A stretch of DNA of 64,000 bases from Marinobacter adhaerens HP15 (GCF_000166295.1 NC_017506.1:3658001-3722000), one strand, 5' to 3'. Counted from the stretch's first letter, positions 16,285-25,986 are shown. Numbers and translations: made by a program. Notes: generated by a model not told the origin, from the letters alone.

Positions 16285-16966
16285 GGACACCTCCCCCGAG
16301 AACCGGCGTGCCGCCGACCACCAGACGGCCATGATCCAGTTTCAGCGTTCGACGCCCCATCTCGTTGATCAGGGCGATGTCGTGGGTTGCGATCAACACG
16401 GTCACACCCACCTGGCTGAACTGCCCGAACAGATTCATGATGTCCGCAGACAGAGCCGGGTCCAGGTTACCCGTGGGCTCATCCGCCAGCAGCACCGGGG
16501 GTTTGTTCACCACCGCCCGGGCAATACCCACGCGCTGCTGCTCCCCGCCAGAGAGCTGCATCGGGTTCATTTTTTCCTTCTGCAGCAAACCCACCTTGTC
16601 CAGGGCCGCGCGCACGCGGCGACCCGTATCTCTGGGGGAGGCGCCCATGACCTCCAGTGGCATGGCGACGTTGTCGAACACCGTGCGGTCAAACAACAGT
16701 TGGTGGTTCTGGAAGACCACGCCAATGTGGCGACGAATGTAGGGAATCTGGCGTCGGGGCAAACGGTTGAGAACCTGCCCCCCAACCACCACTTCACCGG
16801 CACTGGGACGCTCCATCACCATGATCAGCTTCAGCAAGGTACTCTTGCCGGCGCCGGAATGACCGGTCAGGAACGCCAGCTCGCCGCGTTCCAGGCCAAA
16901 ATTGACCTGTCGCAGAGCGGTGTGATCACTGTCGTAACGCTTGGTGACCTGGCGAAACTCAATCAT
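16274..16966 (-). CDS. ftsE: FtsE, cell-division ATP-binding protein
   Basis: The 230-aa ABC ATPase has Walker A G-H-S-G-A-G-K-S-T at about 36-44, the Q-loop F-Q-N-H-Q-L-L, the signature L-S-G-G-E-Q-Q-R and Walker B V-L-L-A-D-E-P-T-G-N-L-D. F-Q-N-H, rather than the transporter-like variants, and the short length are typical of FtsE. It drives conformational change in FtsX at the divisome. It sits 29 bases after ftsY. Confidence 0.96.
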   Translation of the reverse strand: MIEFRQVTKRYDSDHTALRQVNFGLERGELAFLTGHSGAGKSTLLKLIMVMERPSAGEVVVGGQVLNRLPRRQIPYIRRHIGVVFQNHQLLFDRTVFDNVAMPLEVMGASPRDTGRRVRAALDKVGLLQKEKMNPMQLSGGEQQRVGIARAVVNKPPVLLADEPTGNLDPALSADIMNLFGQFSQVGVTVLIATHDIALINEMGRRTLKLDHGRLVVGGTPVLGGGVHGR

Positions 16967-16995
16967 GGGCGGCTTCCGCGCGGCTGGGTTCCGGG

Positions 16996-18189
16996 CTATT
17001 CGTCAAACAGGGCGTCCACAAAGGTTTCGGCATCAAAACTGCGCAGGTCGTCCACCTGCTCACCAACACCAATAAACCGGATGGGCAACTGCAACTGACG
17101 GGCGATGGCAAACACGATACCGCCTTTGGCCGTGCCGTCCAGTTTCGTTAACGTAATGCCACTGACGCCTACGGCCTGCTGGAACACCTGCGCCTGGCTC
17201 AGGGCGTTCTGGCCGGTGCCTGCATCCAGCACCAGCATGACCTCGTGGGGTGCGGATTCGTCCAGCTTCTTCATAACCCGGACCACCTTTTCCAGCTCCT
17301 GCATCAGGTTGTCCTTGTTCTGCAGGCGGCCGGCGGTATCGGCAATCACCACATCAACACCACGGGACTTGGCCGACTGGATGGCATCGAAAATCACCGA
17401 GGCACTGTCAGCGCCGGTGTGTTGCGCCACCACCGGAACCTTGTTGCGCTCACCCCAGACCTGCAACTGCTCAACCGCAGCGGCACGGAAGGTATCGCCG
17501 GCGGCCAGCATGACCGACTTTCCTTCGTTCTGGAATTTCTTGGTGAGCTTGCCGATGGTGGTGGTCTTGCCCACCCCATTTACGCCCACCATGAGAATCA
17601 CATAAGGCGTCTTGCCGGAGTCGATCTGCAGTGGCTTGGTGACATCCTTCAGCAGACCATGCAGTTCATCCCTCAGAGCCTTACGCAGGGCCTCGCCGTC
17701 TTTGAGCTGATTGCGCTCAAGCTTGTCAGTGAGTGAATCGATGATTTCAGAAGTGGCGGTTACGCCAACGTCTGCCATCAGCAGCGTGGTCTCGATTTCC
17801 TCCAGCAGTTCCTCATCGATTTTCTTGCCAAGCGAGAACATGTCGGACAAGCCACCGGTCAGGCTTGCCCGGGTTTTGCCCAACCCCTTTTTGATGCGCT
17901 CGAAAACGCTGACCTGCGGCTCCGGTTCCGGTGCTTTCTGCGGTTCTTCCGCGGGCTCGGGCTCTGGAGTCGGTTCCGGCTCAGCCACCGGCTCTGGTTG
18001 TGGCTCTGCGGCGGCAGGCGCTTCAATCTCGCCCTCTTCCGGCTCTGGTGCCGGCCCTTTGGAAACCTCGGGCTTGCGCTGCGGCACCGGCTTGGGGCGT
18101 GGTGCCCGGCTACGGTTGCCGACGATATCCAGGACAAATACGAGCACAAGAAGGGCCAGGAGGCCGATTGAAATCCACTCTGCCGTCAT
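16996..18189 (-). CDS. ftsY: FtsY, signal recognition particle receptor
   Basis: The 397-aa product has an N-terminal hydrophobic segment (about 5-23), an acidic Pro/Glu-rich A domain to about residue 95, then the NG GTPase domain. The P-loop G-V-N-G-V-G-K-T-T-T lies near residue 200, with D-T-A-G-R-L-Q, T-K-L-D-G-T-A-K-G-G and G-V-G-E-Q-V-D-D-L. It receives ribosome-SRP complexes at the inner membrane. The start is the ATG at 18189; a TTG nine bases earlier is a weaker alternative. The membrane-anchor-like N-terminus resembles other pseudomonad FtsY proteins. Confidence 0.96.
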   Translation of the reverse strand: MTAEWISIGLLALLVLVFVLDIVGNRSRAPRPKPVPQRKPEVSKGPAPEPEEGEIEAPAAAEPQPEPVAEPEPTPEPEPAEEPQKAPEPEPQVSVFERIKKGLGKTRASLTGGLSDMFSLGKKIDEELLEEIETTLLMADVGVTATSEIIDSLTDKLERNQLKDGEALRKALRDELHGLLKDVTKPLQIDSGKTPYVILMVGVNGVGKTTTIGKLTKKFQNEGKSVMLAAGDTFRAAAVEQLQVWGERNKVPVVAQHTGADSASVIFDAIQSAKSRGVDVVIADTAGRLQNKDNLMQELEKVVRVMKKLDESAPHEVMLVLDAGTGQNALSQAQVFQQAVGVSGITLTKLDGTAKGGIVFAIARQLQLPIRFIGVGEQVDDLRSFDAETFVDALFDE

Positions 18190-18350
18190 AAAAATCAATC
18201 CATCAGTCTGAATGGGCGGGACAAAGAAAGCCGGTATTCTAGCAGACTGTCCCGGTGAAGTGAGGGTCGCTCCGATTATCGCGACCGTAAACGTTTCCGG
18301 TAAGATGCAGGCACATATCCTGAACCGAATATTTCCGTGGAGCGGCGGCT

Positions 18351-19001
18351 ATGGCGCGCAGACAATCCGCAAGCAGGTCTCACCAGACGAGATCCCCAGC
18401 CGGTCGCGAGGCGGCTCCGGCTGGCAAAGGCAGCGGCACCGGTGAGCTGCGAATCATTGGCGGCGACTGGCGCAGCCGCAAACTGCGCTTTCCGGACGCC
18501 GGTGGCGTTCGACCCACCCCCGCGCGCACCCGCGAAACCCTGTTCAACTGGCTTGCCTTCCACCTTGCCGGCAGTGACTGCCTCGATTTGTTCGCCGGCT
18601 CCGGCGCCCTCGGGCTCGAGGCTCTTTCCCGGGGTGCCGGGCAGGCCACCCTCGTGGACCACACGCCAGCCCTGGCCAGAGCACTGCGGGACAACCTCCG
18701 GTTGTTGAAATCCGACAACGGCGAAGTGGTGTGTTCGGACGTCGAAAGCTATCTGGCCCAGAGAAACCGGCCGCCATTCGATATCGTGTTCATGGATCCG
18801 CCGTTTCGCCAGGGCTGGCTCGAAAAGCTGTTTCCGTTGCTGGAACAACAGGCGTGGATCAAACCCGGCGGCTGGGTTTACATGGAACACGAGAGCGAGC
18901 TGCCACCCCCTTCTGTGCCCGTTTCCTGGCAGCTGCACCGGCAAAAAAGTGCGGGACAGGTCACCTACTCCCTGTTCCGGGTTATTTCCAGACCAGAATA
19001 A
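18351..19001 (+). CDS. rsmD: RsmD, 16S rRNA guanine-N2 methyltransferase
   Basis: The 216-aa product has R-I-I-G-G-x-W-R-[SG]-R-K-L near residue 34, V-R-P-T-P-x-R-x-R-E-T-L-F-N-W, the SAM-binding D-L-F-A-G-S-G-A-L-G-L-E-A-L-S-R-G-A and the catalytic D-P-P-F motif. It methylates G966 of 16S rRNA. The first 30 residues are a basic extension rich in Ser/Arg. It is divergent from ftsY across 161 bases, the usual arrangement. Confidence 0.95.
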   Translation: MARRQSASRSHQTRSPAGREAAPAGKGSGTGELRIIGGDWRSRKLRFPDAGGVRPTPARTRETLFNWLAFHLAGSDCLDLFAGSGALGLEALSRGAGQATLVDHTPALARALRDNLRLLKSDNGEVVCSDVESYLAQRNRPPFDIVFMDPPFRQGWLEKLFPLLEQQAWIKPGGWVYMEHESELPPPSVPVSWQLHRQKSAGQVTYSLFRVISRPE

Positions 19002-19033
19002 AAAAGGGCCAGATGAACGCTTTCATCTGGCCC
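19000..19033 (-). terminator. Terminator of the desaturase gene
   Basis: GGGCCAGATGA (19006-19016) is perfectly repeated in inverse at 19023-19033. On the minus strand the stem ends in six Us (19005-19000), which makes it the desaturase terminator. The convergent rsmD stop codon lies inside the U-run. On the plus strand there is no U-run. Confidence 0.8.
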
Positions 19034-19078
19034 CGGATTCCCCGCCGAAGCAGGTTTACGTCGATTCTCTACCCGGCA

Positions 19079-20257
19079 TCAGGCCGAGGGGCGCAGCGAG
19101 TAGGCCCGGAGGTGCTCGGCGAACTCTTCCAGATAGCGGATACCGCTGGCTTCCGCCTCACGGCACCACTCCATCAGCGCGTTCAGCTTGTCCTGGGGTT
19201 TGAGCCCACGCTGACGCCAGAGCGCCTGCAGCTCGTGGCTCTTCTCATAGATCTGGCGCAGCACCGCATTGCGCTCCAGCACAGACTCGAGGGTTTCCTT
19301 CTCCTTCGGCTGAATCAGTGTGATCTCACGGGAGAGCAGTTGCTTGAGCTTCCGGTAACGGGGACGGATCTCATCGTCCATCAGCGACTTCTGCTGGCGC
19401 AGGACCGGCTCCATGACACGTTTACGGTACTGGCGCATGATATCGAACCGGTTATTGGCTATGGCCTGAACCGTTTCCACATCCACCTCCAGTTTACCCG
19501 GCACATGGTGGGCAATGGGTCGATAACCCTTGGGCTTGGCCAGTCCGAACAACTGGAACAGGCGGATGTAGCCCCAGCCGATATCCACCTCGAACCAGCG
19601 GCGAGACAGCTTGGAGGAGTTGGGATAGGTATGGTGGTTGTTGTGCAACTCTTCACCGCCAATCAGAAAACCCAGTGGGCTGATATTGCGGGCGTTATCG
19701 GCACATTCGTAGTTCCGGTAACCCATCCAGTGGCCGATACCGTTGACCACTCCGGCAGCCCAGACTGGAATCCACATCATCTGCACCGCCCAGATCCAGA
19801 TACCGTGAACGCCAAACAGGGCCAGGTTGATTACCGCCATCAACGCGATGCCGAGCATCTTGTAGCGGCTGTAAACATTGCGCTCCACCCAGTCTTCCGG
19901 GGTGCGCTGACCATAGCGCTCGAGGGTTTCGGGCGTCGCCGACTCGGCATAGAGCTCGGCGCCCTGGAACAGCACCTTGCGAATACCCAAGACGACCGGG
20001 CTGTGGGGATCTTCCTCGGTTTCGCACTTGGCGTGGTGTTTACGATGGATGGCGGTCCATTCCTTGGTGTTCTGCGCAGTGGTTAACCAGAGCCAGAACC
20101 GGAAGAAGTGTTTCAGGGCCGGATGCAGGTCCAGAGAGTTATGCGCCGAATGGCGATGCAGGTAGAGCGTTACACTGACAATCGTGACGTGTGTCATTCC
20201 GAGGGTGACCAGAATGAGCTGCATCACCGACAGGTCAAGAAGACCATTAAACCACAT
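19079..20257 (-). CDS. Acyl-lipid/acyl-CoA delta-9 fatty acid desaturase
   Basis: The 392-aa membrane di-iron desaturase shows the three histidine boxes in order: H-R-H-S-A-H (about 34-39), H-R-K-H-H (about 71-75) and H-N-N-H-H (about 207-211). Hydrophobic segments lie near 10-32, 45-62 and 135-175. The C-terminal 140 residues form a charged helical extension similar to that of pseudomonad DesA. It introduces a cis double bond into phospholipid acyl chains to keep membranes fluid. GAGGATT precedes the ATG. A 16-bp imperfect palindrome sits 50 bases upstream and may be an operator. Confidence 0.92.
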   Translation of the reverse strand: MWFNGLLDLSVMQLILVTLGMTHVTIVSVTLYLHRHSAHNSLDLHPALKHFFRFWLWLTTAQNTKEWTAIHRKHHAKCETEEDPHSPVVLGIRKVLFQGAELYAESATPETLERYGQRTPEDWVERNVYSRYKMLGIALMAVINLALFGVHGIWIWAVQMMWIPVWAAGVVNGIGHWMGYRNYECADNARNISPLGFLIGGEELHNNHHTYPNSSKLSRRWFEVDIGWGYIRLFQLFGLAKPKGYRPIAHHVPGKLEVDVETVQAIANNRFDIMRQYRKRVMEPVLRQQKSLMDDEIRPRYRKLKQLLSREITLIQPKEKETLESVLERNAVLRQIYEKSHELQALWRQRGLKPQDKLNALMEWCREAEASGIRYLEEFAEHLRAYSLRPSA

Positions 20258-20309
20258 AGCAAATCCTCAAAATCAATATCTTTGGCGCGAGGCCAACCTT
20301 CACACTTTA

Positions 20310-20325
20310 GCGTACAGCTGTAAGC
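20310..20325. promoter_or_regulatory. Palindrome between desaturase and mutM
   Basis: The 16 bases centred on TACAGCTGTA (20313-20322) match their own reverse complement at 14 of 16 positions, extended outward by GC on both sides. The location in the divergent promoter region fits an operator for a dimeric repressor. A DesT-like TetR factor that controls desaturases is a possibility, but no such gene is in the window. Confidence 0.35.
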
Positions 20326-20397
20326 CACAACAACAGTATTTGGATGCAAAATTGTTACTGATTACACTTAGTCGTTTTCCACCGGAGATTCCCGCCC

Positions 20398-21210
20398 GTG
20401 CCTGAACTGCCCGAAGTAGAAACGACCCGACGGGGTATAGCACCCCACTGCGAAGGCGAGACAATAACCCGAGTGACAGTCCGCAACGGCAGTCTGCGCT
20501 GGCCTGTTCCGGCCGATCTGGGCGAGAAACTGGAAGGTCAGGTGATTAAAAGTGTAGACCGCCGGGCCAAGTATTTGTTCCTGAACATGGACCGGGGCAC
20601 GGTGATTGTTCACCTTGGCATGTCCGGCAGCCTGCGCATCATCACTGACAATACCCCTCCCCTGACCCATGATCATATCGACGTGGCATTACAGTCTGGC
20701 GTCATCCTTCGATTCAACGACCCACGCCGGTTCGGCTGCTGGCTGTGGGCTGATTCCGCCGAAGAGCACCCGCTGATCACCCACCTGGGTCCGGAACCCC
20801 TGGCCCCGGAATTCAATGGCGCGCACCTGTTCCGGCTCTCCCGCGGCAAAAACACACCGGTGAAATCGTTCATCATGGACAATCAGGTGGTCGTGGGTGC
20901 CGGTAACATCTATGCCAATGAAGCGCTGTTCAAATCGGGCATTCATCCCCGGCGCAAGGCCGGGAGAATCAGCCTCGACCGCTATCACAGGCTGGCCGAA
21001 GCCATCCGGGAAACGCTCAGCGCCGCCATTCTGATGGGCGGAACCACCCTTCGGGACTTCGTGAACAGCGATGGCAAGCCCGGCTATTTTGCCCAGTCCC
21101 TGCTGGTGTACGGCCGGGGCGGCCAGCCCTGCAAGGAATGCGGGGCACCACTGAAGGAAATCCGGATGAACAATCGCTCAACGGTTTACTGTCCCCGTTG
21201 CCAGCGCTGA
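20398..21210 (+). CDS. mutM: MutM, formamidopyrimidine-DNA glycosylase
   Basis: The 270-aa product starts at a GTG and reads M-P-E-L-P-E-V-E-T, which gives the catalytic N-terminal Pro and Glu after Met removal. The conserved Lys of the beta-strand, the N-I-Y-A-N-E-A-L-F helix-two-turn-helix motif and the C-terminal zinc finger (C-x2-C ... C-P-R-C-Q-R) are all present. It removes 8-oxoguanine and nicks the abasic site. It is divergent from the desaturase gene. Confidence 0.97.
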   Translation: MPELPEVETTRRGIAPHCEGETITRVTVRNGSLRWPVPADLGEKLEGQVIKSVDRRAKYLFLNMDRGTVIVHLGMSGSLRIITDNTPPLTHDHIDVALQSGVILRFNDPRRFGCWLWADSAEEHPLITHLGPEPLAPEFNGAHLFRLSRGKNTPVKSFIMDNQVVVGAGNIYANEALFKSGIHPRRKAGRISLDRYHRLAEAIRETLSAAILMGGTTLRDFVNSDGKPGYFAQSLLVYGRGGQPCKECGAPLKEIRMNNRSTVYCPRCQR

Positions 21211-21394
21211 ACGCTTACCAGATCGCACATTCTGCAACGAAAAATCGTTTGAAAATGCGCAAATATGATTCATAGTTAACAGAGGATTAACGCCCACGGT
21301 TTACAATAGGATGGTATCCGGTTGATACGATCCGGGTTTGCTTTTTTTTAAAGCACTACCCTTTCAGGGCCACTAAAGCTCAGGAGACAGTAAG

Positions 21395-21724
21395 ATGACC
21401 CGCAAGATTTCCCGCACCCTGGTAGCCACTGTGGCGGCCTGCCTGTTGGCATTCTCATCCCTCGGGCACGCTCAGGCCGTGGACGAAACCCCGTCGGCAC
21501 TGGCAATGACCGGTGATGCGATTTTTGTTCGCCCGGCCTTGCTGGCTACCACCATCGTGGGCAGCGCTGTCTACCTGGTCTCCCTGCCCTTCTCCCTGCT
21601 GGGCGGAAACGCTGATGAAGCAGGGGAAGTTCTGGTAATGGGCCCGGCCAAGGCGACCTTCGTGCGCTGCCTGGGCTGCACCCGTACCGGCAAGAAACCC
21701 GAGACGGTCCAGACCAGCAACTGA
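21395..21724 (+). CDS. Small exported protein of unknown function
   Basis: The 109-aa product has a clear signal peptide (T-R-K, then an alanine/leucine-rich core ending G-H-A-Q-A near residue 28). One hydrophobic stretch follows at about 44-70 and a short C-terminal region contains C-L-G-C. Similar small proteins occur in pseudomonads without known function. AGGAGA lies eight bases before the ATG. A TACAAT at 21302-21307, with TTAACA 19 bases further upstream, may be its promoter; the 184-base gap from mutM otherwise looks empty. Confidence 0.65.
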   Translation: MTRKISRTLVATVAACLLAFSSLGHAQAVDETPSALAMTGDAIFVRPALLATTIVGSAVYLVSLPFSLLGGNADEAGEVLVMGPAKATFVRCLGCTRTGKKPETVQTSN

Positions 21725-21819
21725 TCCGGCTCCATCGGGCGCGCCTCCGTACTATCACGGCTTGCCCCGACGAGCGAACTCCGGCAGCCTGAAGAAAATT
21801 CTTTAGGCTGTTTCTCTCT

Positions 21820-22509
21820 ATGGTTGACTGGTCCTCGCTTAACACGGTGTTCCTGGATATGGACGGGACACTGCTGGATCTGCATTTCGATAACCACTTC
21901 TGGCTCGAGCATCTGCCGGCAAGGTACGCCGAGCACTACGACCTCCACCCCCAGGAAGCGAAAGACCGCCTGATTCCGATGATCATGGCCGAGCGCGGCT
22001 CACTGAACTGGTATTGCACCGATTACTGGAGCGAGCGGCTGTCCCTCGACATCACGGGGCTGAAAGCAGAGGTAGGTGACCGGATCGGTTACCGCCCCCA
22101 CGTCACGGATTTTCTCGATGCCCTCCGACAAGCCGGGCTTCACTCGGTGATTGTCACCAACTGTCACCCCGACCCCCTGGCCCTGAAGCTGAAACGAACC
22201 GGCCTTGATACACGGGTGGATGCCATTGTTTCCAGCCACCAGTTGGGCAAGCCCAAGGAAGATCCCTCGTTCTGGCAGGACCTCCAGCGAGTAACGCCTT
22301 ACCAGGCCGAAAGCACCCTGATGGTCGACGACAGTTTTCCGGTGCTGGAAAGTGCGTTGGCGGCCGGCATTGCCCAATGTCTGGCCGTATTGGCGCCGGA
22401 CAGCCAGCAAGAAGCCCGGGAGCAGCACCCGGAAATACCCTGTATTCATCACTTCGATGAAATTCTCCCCGCGCTTCGCCAGCGGTCGCCCCTGCCATCC
22501 GGCCGATGA
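21820..22509 (+). CDS. yrfG: HAD-family GMP/IMP nucleotidase
   Basis: The 229-aa product begins with HAD motif I as F-L-D-M-D-G-T-L-L-D-L. Motif II lies in V-I-V-T-N-C-H-P and motifs III/IV in K-P-K-E-D-P-S-F-W and M-V-D-D-S-F-P-V-L. The downstream neighbours hslR and hslO are those of E. coli yrfG, which supports GMP/IMP 5'-nucleotidase. Substrate specificity is inferred from neighbourhood and overall similarity. Confidence 0.88.
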   Translation: MVDWSSLNTVFLDMDGTLLDLHFDNHFWLEHLPARYAEHYDLHPQEAKDRLIPMIMAERGSLNWYCTDYWSERLSLDITGLKAEVGDRIGYRPHVTDFLDALRQAGLHSVIVTNCHPDPLALKLKRTGLDTRVDAIVSSHQLGKPKEDPSFWQDLQRVTPYQAESTLMVDDSFPVLESALAAGIAQCLAVLAPDSQQEAREQHPEIPCIHHFDEILPALRQRSPLPSGR

Positions 22510-22550
22510 CAGGGTTATAATTGGGCTACAAGCCCATCAGGTGAGGAGAC

Positions 22551-22958
22551 ATGACGGCATCAACCGCTGACGACCAACGTGTAAGACTCGATAAATGGCT
22601 CTGGGCCGCCCGATTCTACAAGACCCGCTCCCTGGCCAAGGAAGCGATCGAGGGTGGCAAGGTCCACTACAACAGCCAGAGATGCAAACCCGGCAGGCTG
22701 GTGGAAGCCGGCGCAAAGCTGACGTTGCGCCTGGGCTGGCAGGAAAAAATCATTATTGTTGATGACATCAGCGACCGGCGCCGTGGTGCACCCGAAGCCC
22801 AGAAGCTCTACCACGAAACCGAAGACAGCGTTAAGAAACGCGAGGAAATGGCCTGGCAGCGTAAAACCATGCAGGCAGCGCAGCTTCCTCCGGCCAGACG
22901 CCCCTCAAAGAAAGACCGAAGGGACATTCAGCGCTTTCGCGAACAGAACGGCCTCTGA
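22551..22958 (+). CDS. hslR: HslR, heat-shock S4-domain ribosome-associated protein
   Basis: The 135-aa basic protein starts with the S4 RNA-binding fold: R-L-D-K-W-L-W-A-A-R-F-Y-K-T-R-S-L-A-K-E-A-I-E-G-G. A long basic tail follows. HslR (Hsp15) binds the free 50S subunit carrying a nascent chain and moves the peptidyl-tRNA so the ribosome can be recycled. It lies between yrfG and hslO, the classic order. A strong GAGGAG precedes the ATG. Confidence 0.95.
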   Translation: MTASTADDQRVRLDKWLWAARFYKTRSLAKEAIEGGKVHYNSQRCKPGRLVEAGAKLTLRLGWQEKIIIVDDISDRRRGAPEAQKLYHETEDSVKKREEMAWQRKTMQAAQLPPARRPSKKDRRDIQRFREQNGL

Positions 22959-23027
22959 ACCCTTTATTACATCCCCGCCCTCAGTCAAACGTGCAACGAC
23001 CGGCATTCAGCATTCAGGAGACACAAC

Positions 23028-23882
23028 ATGGCAGCCCGCGACCAGTTCCAGCGCTTTATCTTTGAACACAGCCAGGTGCGGGGAGCCTGGGTTCAGCTAG
23101 CGGACAGCTATCAGGAAATCGGCAGCCAGGCGCCCTACCCGGACACGGTCCGGGAACTCCTCGGAGAAGCACTGGTGGCGAGCATCCTGATGAGCAGCAC
23201 CCTGAAGTTTGAGGGTACATTGTCGGTACAGGCCCAGGGGGAAGGGCCTCTGCGCACATTAATGGCCGAGTGCAGCCACGACAGACACATCCGCGGCCTG
23301 GCCCGCTTTGATGAGCATGCGGTCAGCGAAGACAGCTTCCACGATCTGCTCGGCGAGGGTCGGATGGCTATTACCATCACGCCCAACCGCGGCAACCGTT
23401 ATCAGGGCGTTGTACCCCGGGATCAGGAGACACTCGCCGGCTGCCTTGAGGAATACTTTGATCGCTCGGAGCAGATTCCCACCAGCCTGTTCCTGTTTGC
23501 CGACGAAAACGGCGCCGCCGGCTTGATGCTACAGCGCCTGCCGGGCGCCACAGAGGAGGATGAAGACCTCTGGGACCGGGTAAACCATCTGGCCCGAACC
23601 GTGGAAGCCTCCGAATTACTGGAGCTGGACAGCGAAACCCTGCTTCACCGCCTGTTCCATGAGGAGACCGTACGCCTGTTTGACTCCGAACCGGTCGCCT
23701 TCCAGTGCAGCTGCTCACGGGAGCGTACCCTCGGCGCCCTGGAAGCCATCGGCCGCGAGGAGTGTTACAGCATCCTCGAGGAAGAGGGCTCTATCGAAAT
23801 GGACTGCCAGTTCTGTCATGCTCACTATCGCTTCGATAGAAATGATATTGATCATCTTTTCACCGGTCATACGCTACACTAG
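23028..23882 (+). CDS. hslO: HslO, redox-regulated chaperone Hsp33
   Basis: The 284-aa product carries the Hsp33 core, with R-G-A-W-V-Q-L near residue 17 and E-A-L-V-A-S-I-L-M-S-S-T-L-K-F-E-G. The C-terminal zinc redox switch has four cysteines as C-S-C ... C-Q-F-C. Oxidation releases zinc and activates the holdase under oxidative heat stress. It is 69 bases after hslR and followed by a hairpin. Confidence 0.96.
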   Translation: MAARDQFQRFIFEHSQVRGAWVQLADSYQEIGSQAPYPDTVRELLGEALVASILMSSTLKFEGTLSVQAQGEGPLRTLMAECSHDRHIRGLARFDEHAVSEDSFHDLLGEGRMAITITPNRGNRYQGVVPRDQETLAGCLEEYFDRSEQIPTSLFLFADENGAAGLMLQRLPGATEEDEDLWDRVNHLARTVEASELLELDSETLLHRLFHEETVRLFDSEPVAFQCSCSRERTLGALEAIGREECYSILEEEGSIEMDCQFCHAHYRFDRNDIDHLFTGHTLH

Positions 23883-23898
23883 AAACACGTTCGATTAG

Positions 23899-23942
23899 CC
23901 GGGAACCCGCTGATAGCAAGGCTTCCCGGGCAGTCGTTTTTT
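23899..23942 (+). terminator. Probable terminator after hslO
   Basis: CCGGGAA (23899-23905) is complementary to TTCCCGG (23923-23929), and TTTTTT follows at 23937-23942. The U-run lies seven bases beyond the stem, so efficiency is uncertain. Confidence 0.5.
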
Positions 23943-24054
23943 ACCGGCGTCTCTGGCATAATAGCGCGCCTGAATTGACCCGATTGCTCAGATTTCCGTC
24001 AATTTTAGGAAGCGGCCTGAGCAATCACTAAGACATCCCGAGGGCGAGGTCGAA

Positions 24055-25590
24055 GTGAGCAACACTTATAGTGATCTGAGTACAGCACGACTGGTTGAGG
24101 TGGCACTGGCGCGTGAAGAAGGCCAGCTGGCATCCAACGGTTCCCTGGTCGTAAAAACCGGTGAGCGCACGGGCCGGTCTCCCAAGGACCGTTATATTGT
24201 CGAGGAGCCCAGCACCTCGGACGATATCCACTGGGGTCCGATCAACCGTCCTTTCGACGCTGAAAAATTCGACGCCCTCTGGGATCGTGTTGAAGCCTAC
24301 ATCGCCGAGAAAGACCAGTTCGTGTCTCACGTTCATGTTGGTTCCGACCCGGAACACTACCTGCCGGTCAAAATGACGACCGAGACCGCCTGGCAGAATC
24401 TGTTCGGCCGCAACCTGTTTATCCGTCCGGACAGCTATAACCCGGCCGACAAGCAGGAATGGCAGATCCTGAACGCCGCCAACTTCGAGTGCGATCCCGA
24501 GCGCGATGGCACCAACAGCAACGGCTGCGTGATGATCAACTTTGCCAAGCGCAAGGTTCTGCTGGCTGGCATGCACTACGCCGGCGAGATGAAAAAGGCC
24601 ATGTTCTCCGTGCAGAATTTCCTGCTGCCGGAGAAAGACGTTCTGCCCATGCACTGCTCGGCCAACGTCGGTGAAGACGGCGAAACCTGCCTGTTCTTCG
24701 GTCTGTCCGGCACTGGCAAGACTACCCTATCCGCCGATCCGCACCGCTTCCTCATCGGTGACGACGAGCACGGTTGGGGCCCGGGCACCGTATTCAACAT
24801 CGAAGGCGGTTGCTACGCGAAGTGCATCGACCTGACCCGGAAAAATGAACCGATCATCTGGGACGCCATCCGTTTCGGTGCCATTGTCGAGAACGTGACC
24901 ATCGACCCTGAGACCCGTGAGCCGGATTACACCGACGTATCCCTCACCGAAAATTCCCGCTGCGCCTACCCGCTTGAGCACGTTGAAAAGCGCGTGATCG
25001 AGAACCGCGCCGGTGAGCCATCTCACATCGTGTTCCTGACCTGCGACATGACCGGCGTCCTGCCGCCCGTGTCCATCTTGAGCCGCGAAGGCGCCGCTTA
25101 CCACTTCCTGAGTGGCTATACCGCTCTGGTTGGCTCCACCGAGATGGGTTCCTCCTCGAAGCTGAAGTCCACCTTCTCAACCTGCTTCGGTGCGCCCTTC
25201 TTCCCCCGTCCGGCCGGCGTTTACGCCGAGCTTCTGATGAAGCGGATGGACGAGTTTGGCAGCAAGGTCTTCCTGGTCAACACCGGCTGGACCGGCGGTC
25301 CTTACGGTGAAGGCCAGCGATTCAGCATTCCGACCACCCGTGCCATCATCGCCTCAATCCAGAATGGCGACCTGGACGACGTGGAAACCGAACACCTGCC
25401 GACCCTGAACCTGGACGTGCCCAAACATGTTCCGGGCGTGGACACCGAGCTGCTGAACCCGCGCAACACATGGGTAAGCCCGGACTACTACGATGGCAAG
25501 GCCCAGGAACTGATCGCCCAGTTCGTCGAGAACTTCAAGAAGTTTGACGTGGCAGATTCGATCGTCGAAGCCGGTCCGAAGCTGAGCTGA
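24055..25590 (+). CDS. pckA: PEP carboxykinase (ATP)
   Basis: The 511-aa product has all PckA signatures: [13 protein letters not shown] near residue 37, the P-loop G-L-S-G-T-G-K-T-T at 216-224, and the R-F-G-A-I-V-E-N-V and T-G-W-T-G-G-P-Y-G motifs. It decarboxylates oxaloacetate to PEP in gluconeogenesis, which fits growth on lipids or organic acids. The start is a GTG with AGG upstream, and the N-terminus is slightly shorter than in E. coli. A strong terminator follows. Confidence 0.97.
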   Translation: MSNTYSDLSTARLVEVALAREEGQLASNGSLVVKTGERTGRSPKDRYIVEEPSTSDDIHWGPINRPFDAEKFDALWDRVEAYIAEKDQFVSHVHVGSDPEHYLPVKMTTETAWQNLFGRNLFIRPDSYNPADKQEWQILNAANFECDPERDGTNSNGCVMINFAKRKVLLAGMHYAGEMKKAMFSVQNFLLPEKDVLPMHCSANVGEDGETCLFFGLSGTGKTTLSADPHRFLIGDDEHGWGPGTVFNIEGGCYAKCIDLTRKNEPIIWDAIRFGAIVENVTIDPETREPDYTDVSLTENSRCAYPLEHVEKRVIENRAGEPSHIVFLTCDMTGVLPPVSILSREGAAYHFLSGYTALVGSTEMGSSSKLKSTFSTCFGAPFFPRPAGVYAELLMKRMDEFGSKVFLVNTGWTGGPYGEGQRFSIPTTRAIIASIQNGDLDDVETEHLPTLNLDVPKHVPGVDTELLNPRNTWVSPDYYDGKAQELIAQFVENFKKFDVADSIVEAGPKLS

Positions 25591-25610
25591 GTCGATTACG
25601 GCAAGTAAGG

Positions 25611-25642
25611 AAAGCGCCCTGCGAAAGCACGGCGCTTTTTTT
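25611..25642 (+). terminator. Terminator of pckA
   Basis: AAAGCGCC (25611-25618) is followed by GGCGCTTT (25631-25638) and a seven-base U-run that ends at 25642. It lies 20 bases after the pckA stop. Confidence 0.88.
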
Positions 25643-25677
25643 GTATGATAGCCCAACACACTCTAGGAAACGGCTTC

Positions 25678-25956
25678 ATGAAACAGCGTCTACGCCAGCT
25701 CTTTTCGTTTATTCTCAAACCACTGGAATCCGGAAAGGTTGGGCCCAGCTACAAAGATTCGCACCGCACCGTGCTGAATGTGGTGGGCGTCCTGTTCCTC
25801 GTTCTGGCGACGGTGTCAGCGGCCATGCTCGTTTACACCGGCAAGGCAGGCGCCTTGATCCCCGTGCTTGTTTTCTTCGGTATTGGTGGCGTGTCCCTGG
25901 TCGTCGGGACGTTGGGCTCGGATGCCGCGGTGTCGAAGATGTGGGGCAATCGGTGA
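25678..25956 (+). CDS. Small inner-membrane protein of unknown function
   Basis: The 92-aa product has a basic N-terminus and two membrane segments (about 35-55 and 60-80) joined by a short loop. It has no recognised motif. I chose the ATG at 25678 with AGGA upstream; a start 11 codons earlier would overlap the pckA terminator. It stands 44 bases before the next membrane protein gene and may be co-transcribed with it. Confidence 0.6.
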   Translation: MKQRLRQLFSFILKPLESGKVGPSYKDSHRTVLNVVGVLFLVLATVSAAMLVYTGKAGALIPVLVFFGIGGVSLVVGTLGSDAAVSKMWGNR

Positions 25957-25986
25957 GCTGAACCAGTTCCAACAAGGAGGTTATTC

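Noticed and set aside
18731..20086. A 451-codon open frame across the end of rsmD and antisense to the desaturase
   Set aside because: Its middle is the reverse of a desaturase with all three histidine boxes, and its start lies inside rsmD.
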